From assembly GCF_018588885.1 (NCBI RefSeq), contig NZ_JAFFIW010000031.1, positions 1 through 64,000 on the forward strand: 64,000 bases of DNA. Reading direction: 5' to 3'. Every line of letters begins with the position of its first letter. Position 1 is the stretch's first letter. The notes under the pieces are model-generated. The model saw nothing but the letters and a program-made list of their open reading frames with translations. It had not been told where the DNA came from and ran no database searches. The position numbers were made by a program, and so were the translations under genes. Below are positions 7,745 to 15,443 of the stretch, one piece after another. The stretch comes from Mesorhizobium sp. dw_380. Lineage in GTDB: Bacteria; Pseudomonadota; Alphaproteobacteria; Rhizobiales; Rhizobiaceae.

Positions 7745-9331
7745 ATGTCAAACGAACTGGAATTCCTTAGCCGGCGTGTCGCAGCGGGCAAGCTGAGCCG
7801 TCGTGATTTTCTCGGCCGGGCGGCAGCGCTCGGTATCGCAGCACCCTTCGCCAATTCGCTGCTTTCAAGCGCCGCGCGTGCGGCCGGCCCGGTCAAGGGC
7901 GGCACGCTGAAGGCCGGCCTGGTCGGCGGTGAATCCACCAACAGTCTCGATCCTGCCCTGTTCATGACCCAGGTGCCGTTCGCGTTCGGCAAATGCTGGG
8001 GCGAAATGATCGTCGAGCTGTCGCCGGACGGCAAACTCGAGAACCGCATCGCGGAGGAGATCGGCTCCTCGGACGATGCGAAGACCTGGACGCTGAAAAT
8101 CCGCGACGGCGTCGAATTCCATAACGGCAAGAAGGTAACCGCCGAGGACGTCGCCGCAACGCTCGAGCGCCATTCGGACGAGAAGTCGAAATCCGGCGCG
8201 CTCGGCTACATGAAGGGCATCGAGACCATCAAGGCCAGCGGCAAGGAAGTGGTGCTGACGCTGAAGGAGGCCAACGCCGACCTTCCCTACGTGCTCAGCG
8301 ACTATCACCTGATCGTCCAGCCCAATGGCGGCAAGGACAAGGCCGATGCCGGCATCTCCGCCGGCCCGTATGTGGTCAAGACCAACGAGCCCGGCGTGCG
8401 CCATGGCGGCGAACGCTTCGCCAACTACTGGCAGGGCGACAAGATGGGCCATGCCGACCAGATCGAGATCATCGTCATCAACGATGCGACCGCGCGCACG
8501 GCGGCCCTGCAGGGCGGCCAGGTCAACATGATCAACCGCGTCGAGCCGAAGATCGTCGACTTGATCAAGCGCGTGCCGGGCGTGACCATCCGCAACCACG
8601 CCGGCCCGGGCCACTATGTCTTCATCATGCACTGCAACACAGCGCCCTTCGACAACAACGACCTGCGCATGGCTCTGAAGCTCGCGATCGACCGCGAGGA
8701 GATGCTGACCAAGGTGCTGCGCGGCTATGGTTCGCTCGGCAACGACTTCCCGATCAACGCGTCCTACCCGCTGTTCACCGAGATCGAGCAGCGCAAGTAC
8801 GATCCGGACAAGGCCAAGTTCCACTACAAGAAGTCGGGCCATGACGGCGCTGTGCTGCTGAGGACCTCGGATGTCGCCTTCCCCGGCGCGGTCGATGCCT
8901 CCCAGCTCTTCCAGCAGAGCGCGGCCAAGGCCGGCATCAAGATCGAGCTCAAGCGCGAGCCCGGCGACGGTTACTGGAACGAGGTCTGGAACAAGCAGCC
9001 CTTCTGCGCCTCCTATTGGGGCGGGCGCTCGACGCAGGACCAGATGTACTCGACCGCTTACCTGTCGACGGCCGACTGGAACGACACGCGTTTCAAGCGC
9101 CCGGACTTCGACAAGATGGTGCTTGCGGCGCGCGCCGAACTCGACGAAGCCAAGCGCAAGCAGATGTACCACGACATGGCCGTCATGGTGCGCGACGAAG
9201 GCGGCCTGATCCTGCCGATGTTCAACCAGTTCATCGACGCGACCGGTGCCAAGGTCGATGGCTGGGTGGACGATCCGCATCAGGAACTGATGAACGGCTA
9301 CGCGCTGGCGAAGTGCTGGCTGAAGGCCTGA
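7745..9331 (+). CDS. Peptide-type ABC transporter substrate-binding protein
   Basis: Periplasmic solute-binding protein of the SBP_bac_5 (DppA/OppA) family, 528 residues. The N-terminus carries a twin-arginine signal: SRRDFLG followed by a hydrophobic stretch and an ALA-rich cleavage area near residue 45. Family landmarks are the LDPALFMTQV segment, WTLKIRDGVEFHNGK and the DPDKAKF region. A TGAGGA ribosome-binding site lies ahead of ATG 7745. It is the first gene of a four-gene importer. The ligand is not identifiable from the sequence; dipeptides, small peptides or modified amides are typical. Confidence 0.93.
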   Translation: MSNELEFLSRRVAAGKLSRRDFLGRAAALGIAAPFANSLLSSAARAAGPVKGGTLKAGLVGGESTNSLDPALFMTQVPFAFGKCWGEMIVELSPDGKLENRIAEEIGSSDDAKTWTLKIRDGVEFHNGKKVTAEDVAATLERHSDEKSKSGALGYMKGIETIKASGKEVVLTLKEANADLPYVLSDYHLIVQPNGGKDKADAGISAGPYVVKTNEPGVRHGGERFANYWQGDKMGHADQIEIIVINDATARTAALQGGQVNMINRVEPKIVDLIKRVPGVTIRNHAGPGHYVFIMHCNTAPFDNNDLRMALKLAIDREEMLTKVLRGYGSLGNDFPINASYPLFTEIEQRKYDPDKAKFHYKKSGHDGAVLLRTSDVAFPGAVDASQLFQQSAAKAGIKIELKREPGDGYWNEVWNKQPFCASYWGGRSTQDQMYSTAYLSTADWNDTRFKRPDFDKMVLAARAELDEAKRKQMYHDMAVMVRDEGGLILPMFNQFIDATGAKVDGWVDDPHQELMNGYALAKCWLKA

Positions 9332-9347
9332 GTCCGGCTTTGCAGAG

Positions 9348-10307
9348 ATGTCCTCGCCCATCCTGAAGCTCATTGCCCAGCGCATCGCGCTGGGCATCCT
9401 CCTTCTGTTGGCCATTTCGGTCCTGATCTTCGCTGGCACGCAGATCCTGCCCGGCGACGTCGCGCAAGCCATTCTGGGGCAATCGGCGACACCGGAGTCG
9501 CTCGCCAATCTGCGCCAGCAGCTCGGGCTGAACGACCCGGCCTATGTCAGGTATTTCCACTGGCTCGGCGGCGTGCTGACCGGCGACCTCGGCACGGCTA
9601 TGTCGAGCGGGCAGGATATCGCGACATCGATCAAGGGCCGGTTGTGGAACACGCTGTTCCTCGCCTTCTGGGCAGCGATCGTGGCCGTGCCGCTGGCGAT
9701 CATCCTGGGCTTGATCGCGGTTCGCTACCGCAATGGCTGGCTCGACAAGCTGATCTCAGGGCTGGCGCTCGCCTCGACCTCCTTCCCGGAATTCTTCGTC
9801 GGCTATCTCCTGGTCTATTTCTTCGCCGTACATTGGCAAATCTTCCCCGCCATCTCGACCGTTTATGACGGCATGCCCTTCGGCGAGCGCATGCAAGCCA
9901 TCGCGCTTCCGGCTGCGGCACTGACGCTGGTGGTGCTCGCCCATATGATGCGCATGACCCGCGCGGCGATCCTCAACGTCATGCAGTCGGCCTATGTCGA
10001 GACCGCGGAACTGAAAGGCCTGTCGGCTTTCAATGTCATTCGCAAGCACGCCTTTCCCAATGCCATCGCGCCGATCATCAATGTCGTCATGCTCAACCTC
10101 GCCTATCTCATCGTCGGCGTCGTCGTCGTCGAGGTGATCTTCGTCTATCCCGGCATGGGGCAGTATCTCGTCGACCATGTCACCAAGCGCGACGTGCCCG
10201 TCGTGCAGGCGGTCGGGCTGATCTTCGCCGCCGTCTATATCAGCCTCAACATCATCGCGGACATAGCGGCGATCGTCGCCAATCCGCGTCTCAGGCATCC
10301 AAAGTGA
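9348..10307 (+). CDS. Peptide-type ABC transporter permease (DppB-like)
   Basis: Inner-membrane permease of 319 residues with about six membrane segments. It has the DppB-type architecture: an N-terminal helix (IALGILLLLAISVLIF), a periplasmic stretch with GQSATPESLANLRQQLGL, and the EAA loop near residue 220 (ETAELKGLSAFNVIRKHAFP) that docks on the ATPase. It starts 17 bases after the binding-protein gene and lies 10 bases ahead of the second permease. Confidence 0.94.
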   Translation: MSSPILKLIAQRIALGILLLLAISVLIFAGTQILPGDVAQAILGQSATPESLANLRQQLGLNDPAYVRYFHWLGGVLTGDLGTAMSSGQDIATSIKGRLWNTLFLAFWAAIVAVPLAIILGLIAVRYRNGWLDKLISGLALASTSFPEFFVGYLLVYFFAVHWQIFPAISTVYDGMPFGERMQAIALPAAALTLVVLAHMMRMTRAAILNVMQSAYVETAELKGLSAFNVIRKHAFPNAIAPIINVVMLNLAYLIVGVVVVEVIFVYPGMGQYLVDHVTKRDVPVVQAVGLIFAAVYISLNIIADIAAIVANPRLRHPK

Positions 10308-10317
10308 GAGGGCGGGC

Positions 10318-11142
10318 ATGCTCGACATAAGACGCATCCCCATTCCCGCCTTGATCGGCTTGGTGCTGACCGCCCTGTTCGTGCTGGCGGCGATCTTCGC
10401 ACCGTGGATCTCGCCGCACGACAATGCCGAGATCGTCGGCGACGTCTGGGAACCAATGACGGCGGTGCACTGGCTGGGCACCGACAATCTCGGCCGCGAT
10501 CTGTTGTCACGCATGATCTACGGCGCCCGCATCACGCTGTTTATCGCTGTGCTTGCCACCGCGCTGTCCTTCTCGCTCGGCGCCATACTGGGCTTCTCGG
10601 CGGCGGTGTTCGGCGGCTGGTTCGACACGATCCTGTCGCGCCTCGTCGACCTGTTGATGTCGATCCCGACGCTGATCATGGGCCTGGTTGTACTTTCCGT
10701 GCTGCCGACGAACCTGGTGACGCTGATCCTGGTCATGGGCATTCTCGATTCGACCCGTGTCTATCGCCTGTCGCGCGCGGTCGCCGTCGACATCAACGTC
10801 ATGGACTATGTCGAAGCCGCCAAGCTGCGCGGCGAAGGTAGTGGCTGGATCATCTTCCGCGAGATCCTGCCCAATGCGCTGTCGCCGCTGGTTTCGGAAC
10901 TCGGCCTGCGCTTCATCTATGCGGTGCTGTTCCTGTCGACGCTGTCCTTCCTCGGCCTCGGCGTGCAACCGCCCGATGCCGACTGGGGCGGCATGGTCAA
11001 GGAGAACAAGGACGGCATCGTCTTCGGCATAGCCGCCGCGCTTATTCCGGCAGCGGCGATCGCGGCGCTGGCCATCTCGGTCAACCTTGTCGCCGACTGG
11101 ATCCTCAACCGCACGACAAGCCTGAAGGGAGGACGCGGGTGA
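10318..11142 (+). CDS. Peptide-type ABC transporter permease (DppC-like)
   Basis: Second inner-membrane permease, 274 residues, DppC type. It has one N-terminal helix, then the conserved LGTDNLGRDLLSRMIYGAR segment, a helical core, and an EAA loop (DYVEAAKLRGEGSGWIIFREILPN) near residue 170. The last base of its stop codon is the first base of the ATPase ATG at 11142. The run of four genes encodes one complete importer. Confidence 0.94.
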   Translation: MLDIRRIPIPALIGLVLTALFVLAAIFAPWISPHDNAEIVGDVWEPMTAVHWLGTDNLGRDLLSRMIYGARITLFIAVLATALSFSLGAILGFSAAVFGGWFDTILSRLVDLLMSIPTLIMGLVVLSVLPTNLVTLILVMGILDSTRVYRLSRAVAVDINVMDYVEAAKLRGEGSGWIIFREILPNALSPLVSELGLRFIYAVLFLSTLSFLGLGVQPPDADWGGMVKENKDGIVFGIAAALIPAAAIAALAISVNLVADWILNRTTSLKGGRG

Positions 11143-12797
11143 TGGCTGATACCAAAGCGAAATCCGGCGTGCTGCTCGATATCCGCAATCTGCGCATCGA
11201 GGCCACGGTGTACCCGCCCGGCGAGGCGCCGAAGAACATCGTGCTGGTGCACGATGTCTCGTTGACGCTGGAAAAGGGCAAGGTGCTGGGCCTGATCGGC
11301 GAATCCGGCGCCGGCAAGTCGACCATCGGCCTGTCGTCGATGGGTTATGGCCGTGGCGGCGTGCGCATCACCGGCGGCGAGGTGCTCCTCAACGGCCGCG
11401 ATATCCTCAAGGGCGGCAAGGAAGGTTTCCGCAAATTGCGCGGCCGCGAGGTCTGTTATGTCGCGCAATCGGCGGCGGCCGCCTTCAATCCGGCGCACAG
11501 GCTGATGGACCAGGTGGTCGAAGCCACGCTTCTGCACGGCACGGCAACGCGCGCCGAGGCCGAGAAGCGCGCCGTCGCGCTGTTCAAGAAGCTCAGCCTG
11601 CCGAACCCCGAAACCATTGGCGAACGCTTCCCGCACCAGGTCTCGGGCGGCCAGCTGCAGCGGGTGATGACGGCGATGGCGCTCTGTTCCGAGCCGGACC
11701 TGATCGTCTTCGACGAACCGACAACGGCGCTCGACGTGACGACGCAGATCGACGTTCTGGCCGCGATCAAGGACGCCATCCGCGACACGCATGTGGCCGC
11801 GCTCTACATCACCCACGACCTTGCCGTCGTTGCCCAGGTCTCCGACGAGATCATGGTGCTGCGCCACGGTAGGCTGGTCGAATGGGGCGGCACGCGGCAG
11901 ATCATCAAGGAACCGCGCCAGGAATACACCAACGCGCTGGTCTCGGTGCATGAGATCGAACATGCGGAGCAGAAGCCCGGCACCGCGCCGTTCCTGTCGG
12001 TGAAGAACGTCACCGCCGCCTATGGCGGCGGCCATGTCAAGGTGCTGAAGAACGTCTCGGTCGATATCTATCCCGGCCAGACGCTGGCCGTGGTCGGCGA
12101 ATCCGGCTCCGGCAAGTCGACGCTGGCGCGCGCCATCACCGGACTTTTGCCGCCTGAGCAAGGCACCGTGACCTTCGACGGACGCCCGCTGGCCAACCGG
12201 CTTGCCGACCGGCCGAAGGAGGATCTGCGCCAGTTGCAGATGATCTACCAGATGGCCGACGTGGCGATGAACCCGCGCCAGACGGTCGGCACCATCATCG
12301 GCAGACCGCTGGAGTTTTATTTCGGCATGCGCGGCAGGGCACGCGACAGGCGCGTCGCCGAACTGCTCGACGAGATCGAGATGGGCAAGGGCTTCATCGA
12401 TCGCTATCCGGCGGAACTCTCGGGTGGCCAGAAGCAGCGCGTCTGCATCGCCCGCTCGCTTGCCGCCAAACCCAAGCTGATCATCTGCGACGAGGTGACG
12501 TCGGCGCTGGATCCGCTGGTGGCCAACGGCATCCTCAAACTGCTGCTGAACCTGCAGGAGCACGAAAAGGTCGCCTATCTGTTCATCACCCATGATCTGG
12601 CAACGGTGAAGTCGATCGCCGATTCCATCGCGGTCATGTATCGCGGCGAAGTGGTCCGCTACGGCTCGAAGAGCAAGGTTCTCACGCCGCCCTTCGATGC
12701 CTACACCGACCTTCTCTTGTCGTCGGTGCCGGAAATGGAGATCGGCTGGCTGGAAGAGGCGATCAAGGGACGGCGCATGGCCAGCGCGGGGAATTAG
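11142..12797 (+). CDS. Peptide-type ABC transporter ATPase, two nucleotide-binding domains
   Basis: A 551-residue protein holding both ATPase domains that DppD and DppF carry separately. Each half has a complete site: Walker A GESGAGKST and GESGSGKST, signatures VSGGQLQR and LSGGQKQR, and Walker B ending in DEPTT and DEVTS. A GTG at 11139 is in frame, but ATG 11142 sits at the right distance from GGGAGGA and is preferred. The stop codon TAG is also the first part of the tandem repeat beginning at 12795, so the repeat abuts or has replaced the original gene end. Confidence 0.93.
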   Translation: MADTKAKSGVLLDIRNLRIEATVYPPGEAPKNIVLVHDVSLTLEKGKVLGLIGESGAGKSTIGLSSMGYGRGGVRITGGEVLLNGRDILKGGKEGFRKLRGREVCYVAQSAAAAFNPAHRLMDQVVEATLLHGTATRAEAEKRAVALFKKLSLPNPETIGERFPHQVSGGQLQRVMTAMALCSEPDLIVFDEPTTALDVTTQIDVLAAIKDAIRDTHVAALYITHDLAVVAQVSDEIMVLRHGRLVEWGGTRQIIKEPRQEYTNALVSVHEIEHAEQKPGTAPFLSVKNVTAAYGGGHVKVLKNVSVDIYPGQTLAVVGESGSGKSTLARAITGLLPPEQGTVTFDGRPLANRLADRPKEDLRQLQMIYQMADVAMNPRQTVGTIIGRPLEFYFGMRGRARDRRVAELLDEIEMGKGFIDRYPAELSGGQKQRVCIARSLAAKPKLIICDEVTSALDPLVANGILKLLLNLQEHEKVAYLFITHDLATVKSIADSIAVMYRGEVVRYGSKSKVLTPPFDAYTDLLLSSVPEMEIGWLEEAIKGRRMASAGN

Positions 12798-13001
12798 AGC
12801 AATTCCAGGAAAAGTGTGAAACGGTTTTCCGTCCGGAATTGCGTCAAAACAAAGAGATAGAGCGGTTCGCCGTTTCCGTGAAACGGTGAGCTGCTGTAGA
12901 GCAATTCCAGGAAAAGTGTGAAAACGGTTTTCCGTTCGGAATTGCGTCAAAACAAAGAGATAGAGCGGTTCGCCGTTTCCGCGAAACGGTGAATTGCTCT
13001 A
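12795..13001. repeat. Two tandem copies of a 102-105 base palindromic repeat
   Basis: Copy one runs 12795-12896 and copy two 12897-13001; they are nearly identical. The second copy has perfect terminal inverted repeats, TAGAGCAATTC and GAATTGCTCTA. Each unit also contains an inner hairpin around CGCCGTTTCCGCGAAACGG. The first three bases serve as the ATPase stop codon. Such structured elements are typical of rhizobial intergenic DNA. No coding capacity is evident. Confidence 0.9.
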
Positions 13002-13039
13002 CGGGCGAAATCGCCGCCCGGAAAGACTGTTTCACAGCG

Positions 13040-13074
13040 AAGGCGCCGCGTGTCTGTATGACACGCGGCGCCTT
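13040..13074. terminator. Strong hairpin before the phosphodiesterase-like gene
   Basis: A perfect 14-base stem (AAGGCGCCGCGTGT at 13040-13053 and its complement at 13061-13074) closes a seven-base loop. It lacks a clear U tract afterwards (GGTTTC), so it may be a weak terminator, an mRNA end protector or a regulatory hairpin. It ends only 33 bases before the next start codon. Together with the repeat at 12795-13001 it accounts for the gap between the transporter operon and the gene at 13107. Confidence 0.6.
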
Positions 13075-13106
13075 GGTTTCAATTGCCAAACCTCATGGAG
13101 CTGCCC

Positions 13107-13946
13107 GTGGCGCTCAAATCCAAGCTTCTGCTGATCATCCTCGACGGCCTTCCCTACCGCAACTGGCGCCGGCTGATGGGCAATCTCGAGGGTTGGGTGC
13201 AATCGGGCGAAGCACGGGTCTGGAAGATGCGCTCCGTGCTGCCGTCGACCTCGGCATGCTGCTATGCCTCGATCCACACCGGCGTGTCGCCGCAGGTGCA
13301 CGGCATCCTGTCCAACGAGAACCGTTTTCGCGTCGAGCAGCCCGATATCTTCTCCGAGATCAGCAAGGCCGGCGGCAAGACCGGTGCCGTCACCCACTCC
13401 TACTGGTCGGAGTTCTTCCGCTCCTATCCGTTCGAGCTGGTCGAGGACATGGAATATGACGAGCCCGGCGGCCCGATCACGCATGGCCGCTTCCACACCA
13501 TGACCGGCTACAACGCGCGCAACCAGATGACGCCGAGCGATGTCGACCTGTTCGCGACGCTGACCATGCTGACCAGACGTCACGGCATCGACTACGGCAT
13601 CCTGCACACCTGCACGCTGGACTCCATGGGCCATCGCTTCGGCCATGACTGCGCCGAGATGGACCATGCCGTCTATGCCGTGGACGGCATGCTGGCTGCC
13701 TTCCTGCCGGGCTGGATCCGAGCCGGCTACGAGGTCATGGTCACCGCCGATCATGGCCAGACCGACCGTGGCCACCATGGCGGCCACGACGACGAGATGC
13801 AGGATTTCGCGCTGTATTATTTCGGGCAAGGCCAGGGCCCGCAGGCCGACACGCTGCTCGACCAGTTGCAGCTGGCGCCGACCGTGTTGAGCCGGCTCGG
13901 CGTGCCGGTGCCGGCGACGATGAAGGCGAAGCCGTTTTTGGGGTGA
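13107..13946 (+). CDS. Alkaline-phosphatase-superfamily hydrolase (phosphodiesterase/pyrophosphatase type)
   Basis: A protein of about 280 residues of the type I phosphodiesterase / nucleotide pyrophosphatase fold. Metal-site features are the early ILDGLP aspartate, the STSACCYASIHTG stretch holding the nucleophile position, and the late TADHGQTDRGHHGGHDDE cluster. No signal peptide is visible. The frame is open to TTG 13083 and ATG 13095, but only GTG 13107 has a plausible ribosome-binding site (TGGAG six bases upstream), so the start is uncertain by a few codons. It follows the peptide transporter, behind a repeat and a hairpin. The substrate is unknown. Confidence 0.82.
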   Translation: MALKSKLLLIILDGLPYRNWRRLMGNLEGWVQSGEARVWKMRSVLPSTSACCYASIHTGVSPQVHGILSNENRFRVEQPDIFSEISKAGGKTGAVTHSYWSEFFRSYPFELVEDMEYDEPGGPITHGRFHTMTGYNARNQMTPSDVDLFATLTMLTRRHGIDYGILHTCTLDSMGHRFGHDCAEMDHAVYAVDGMLAAFLPGWIRAGYEVMVTADHGQTDRGHHGGHDDEMQDFALYYFGQGQGPQADTLLDQLQLAPTVLSRLGVPVPATMKAKPFLG

Positions 13947-14040
13947 AGGAGTGGCGTTGGCGTCGCCCTCTCCCCGTCGCTTGCGGGGTAAATGTGAGGA
14001 CTGCGCAAACGTCGAATATGATCTCCCAAGGCCAGCGCCG

Positions 14041-14112
14041 CCCCTCATCCGCCTGCCGGCACCTTCTCCCCGTATAGGGACGGGGCGAAGGGATGCTCTG
14101 GCAACCTCCGCT
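14041..14112. repeat. Interspersed palindromic repeat
   Basis: This element contains CCTTCTCCCCGT and ACGGGGCGAAGG around a short loop (14062-14091), preceded by a CCTCATCCGCCTGCCGGCA stretch. The same sequence recurs in part at 1-37. It fills most of the gap between the hydrolase gene and the sigma factor gene. Confidence 0.7.
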
Positions 14113-14148
14113 TTCTTCGGCTAGCCTCGGCAAATTCCTTGGCGGAGG

Positions 14149-14775
14149 ATGAACCTTTTTGGACCGATCAGCGACAGAGCAGGCAGGAGCCAGGCGGCTC
14201 GACCGGTCATGACGGCAGCGGCGGAGACCGATCGCGCGCTTGTCGACCGGGTCGCGAAGGGCGATCGTGCCGCCGTGCGGCTCCTGTTCATGCGTCATCA
14301 CGCGCGGGTCTACCGCTTCGTGGCGCGCCAGACGGGATCGGAAATGATGGCTGACGATATCGCGAACGAGGTGTTTCTTGAGCTGTGGCGCCAGGCGCCG
14401 GGCTTCGAGGGACGCTCCGAGGTCTCGACATGGCTGCTCGGCATAGCCCGGTTCAAGGCGCTGTCGCTGCTGCGCAAGAAGAAGGAAGACTGGATCGACG
14501 ACGAGGCCGCCGCCGCTGTGCCCGACGGCGCCGACACGCCCGAGGTCGTCACTATGAAGGAGGACAAAGCCGCCGCGTTGCGGCGCTTTGTCGACGCCTT
14601 GCCCGAAGAACACCGCACGGTGATCGACCTTGCCTATTATCATGGGCAGTCGGTGAGCGAGATCGGCGAGGTGCTCGGCATCCCGGTCGCGACCGTCAAG
14701 ACCCGGATGTTCTACGCCCGCAAGAAACTCGGCGAGGCCTTGAAGGCCGCCGGTTACGACAGGGGGTGGCCATGA
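14149..14775 (+). CDS. ECF-type RNA polymerase sigma factor
   Basis: Group 4 sigma factor. Region 2 spans about residues 50-90 (MRHHARVYRFVARQ, then DDIANEVFLELWRQ) and region 4 about 150-205 (ALPEEHRTVIDLAYYHGQS, GIPVATVKTRMFYARKKL). The 208-residue frame starts at ATG 14149, where a GGAGG motif directly touches the start codon, which is too close for normal use. ATG 14209 (MTAAAETDRAL) is an equally good candidate and gives a more typical 188-residue protein. The stop overlaps the anti-sigma start (ATGA), showing translational coupling. Its target promoters are not known. Confidence 0.93.
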   Translation: MNLFGPISDRAGRSQAARPVMTAAAETDRALVDRVAKGDRAAVRLLFMRHHARVYRFVARQTGSEMMADDIANEVFLELWRQAPGFEGRSEVSTWLLGIARFKALSLLRKKKEDWIDDEAAAAVPDGADTPEVVTMKEDKAAALRRFVDALPEEHRTVIDLAYYHGQSVSEIGEVLGIPVATVKTRMFYARKKLGEALKAAGYDRGWP

Positions 14776-15443
14776 GCGCCGCTGAAAAGATGTCGCGCCG
14801 CGACGAAATGGAAACGCTGCTGCCGTTCTATCTGAACGGCTCGCTGGAAGGCTCGGACCTGGAAGCCGTCGAGGAATGGCTGGCCAGCGATCCCTCGGCA
14901 CTTGCCGCCCTTGGCGAGGCCGAGGCCGAATTCTCCGGCACATCGGCCGCCAATGAAGCGATCCGGCCGCCAGCCGATGCGCTCAGCCGCTTCGCCAAGG
15001 CGCTTGACGCCGAGGCCGGACCCGCAGCAGGCAAGCCGGCAGGCTCGTCCTGGCTGGCGCAGGCCTGGGGCCGCTTCATGGCCGTGCCGGTCGGTGTCGC
15101 CTGGGCGGCGGCTGCGGTCCTGCTGGCCCTGATCGTGGTGCAGACCCTGGTGCAGCCCGGCGGCAAGGGCAAGGATTTCGAGATTGCCGGCGCTGAAGAC
15201 GATCTGGCGAAGATGCCGTTCGCGCTGGTGAAGTTCAAGCCGGATGCGAAGATGTCCGACATTTCGGGCTTCCTCGGCAGCAATGGGCTGAAGGTGATCG
15301 GCGGACCGACCACCGACGGCGTGTTCCGGCTCGGCATTCCGGCCGCCGACGCAGCCGGCTACACCAGGCAGCTCGGCCTTATTGCCGCCCAGCCCTTCAC
15401 CGAAACTGTGATCGAGGGAAGGAAACCGGCTGATGGCGGCTGA
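14772..15443 (+). CDS. Membrane anti-sigma factor with a propeptide-like periplasmic domain
   Basis: A 223-residue partner of the sigma factor. Residues 1-60 form an anti-sigma N-terminus (EMETLLPFYLNGSLEG, then an LEAVEEWLASDP helix) without the zinc-binding His/Cys set. One membrane helix lies near residues 100-122 (GVAWAAAAVLLALIVVQTLV). The remaining part, about residues 148-215, would be periplasmic. It resembles the propeptide region of the adjacent subtilase: FALVKFKP, then ISGFLGSNGLKVI, then GVFRLGIP, then IAAQPFTETVI. The start overlaps the sigma stop, and the end overlaps the protease start by 11 bases. Confidence 0.85.
   Translation: MSAAEKMSRRDEMETLLPFYLNGSLEGSDLEAVEEWLASDPSALAALGEAEAEFSGTSAANEAIRPPADALSRFAKALDAEAGPAAGKPAGSSWLAQAWGRFMAVPVGVAWAAAAVLLALIVVQTLVQPGGKGKDFEIAGAEDDLAKMPFALVKFKPDAKMSDISGFLGSNGLKVIGGPTTDGVFRLGIPAADAAGYTRQLGLIAAQPFTETVIEGRKPADGG

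Noticed and set aside
10917..12950. 677-codon minus-strand frame spanning the ATPase gene and the repeat
   Set aside because: It is a shadow of the double-ATPase gene extended by chance through the tandem repeat.
12795..13001. CRISPR array
   Set aside because: Only two adjacent copies with no spacers between them; the internal palindromes fit an intergenic repeat.
14100..14140. ECF-type promoter resembling GGCAAC...CGGCTA before the sigma gene
   Set aside because: The spacing is too short (about 12 bases), and part of the sequence belongs to the interspersed repeat that also occurs at 1-37.
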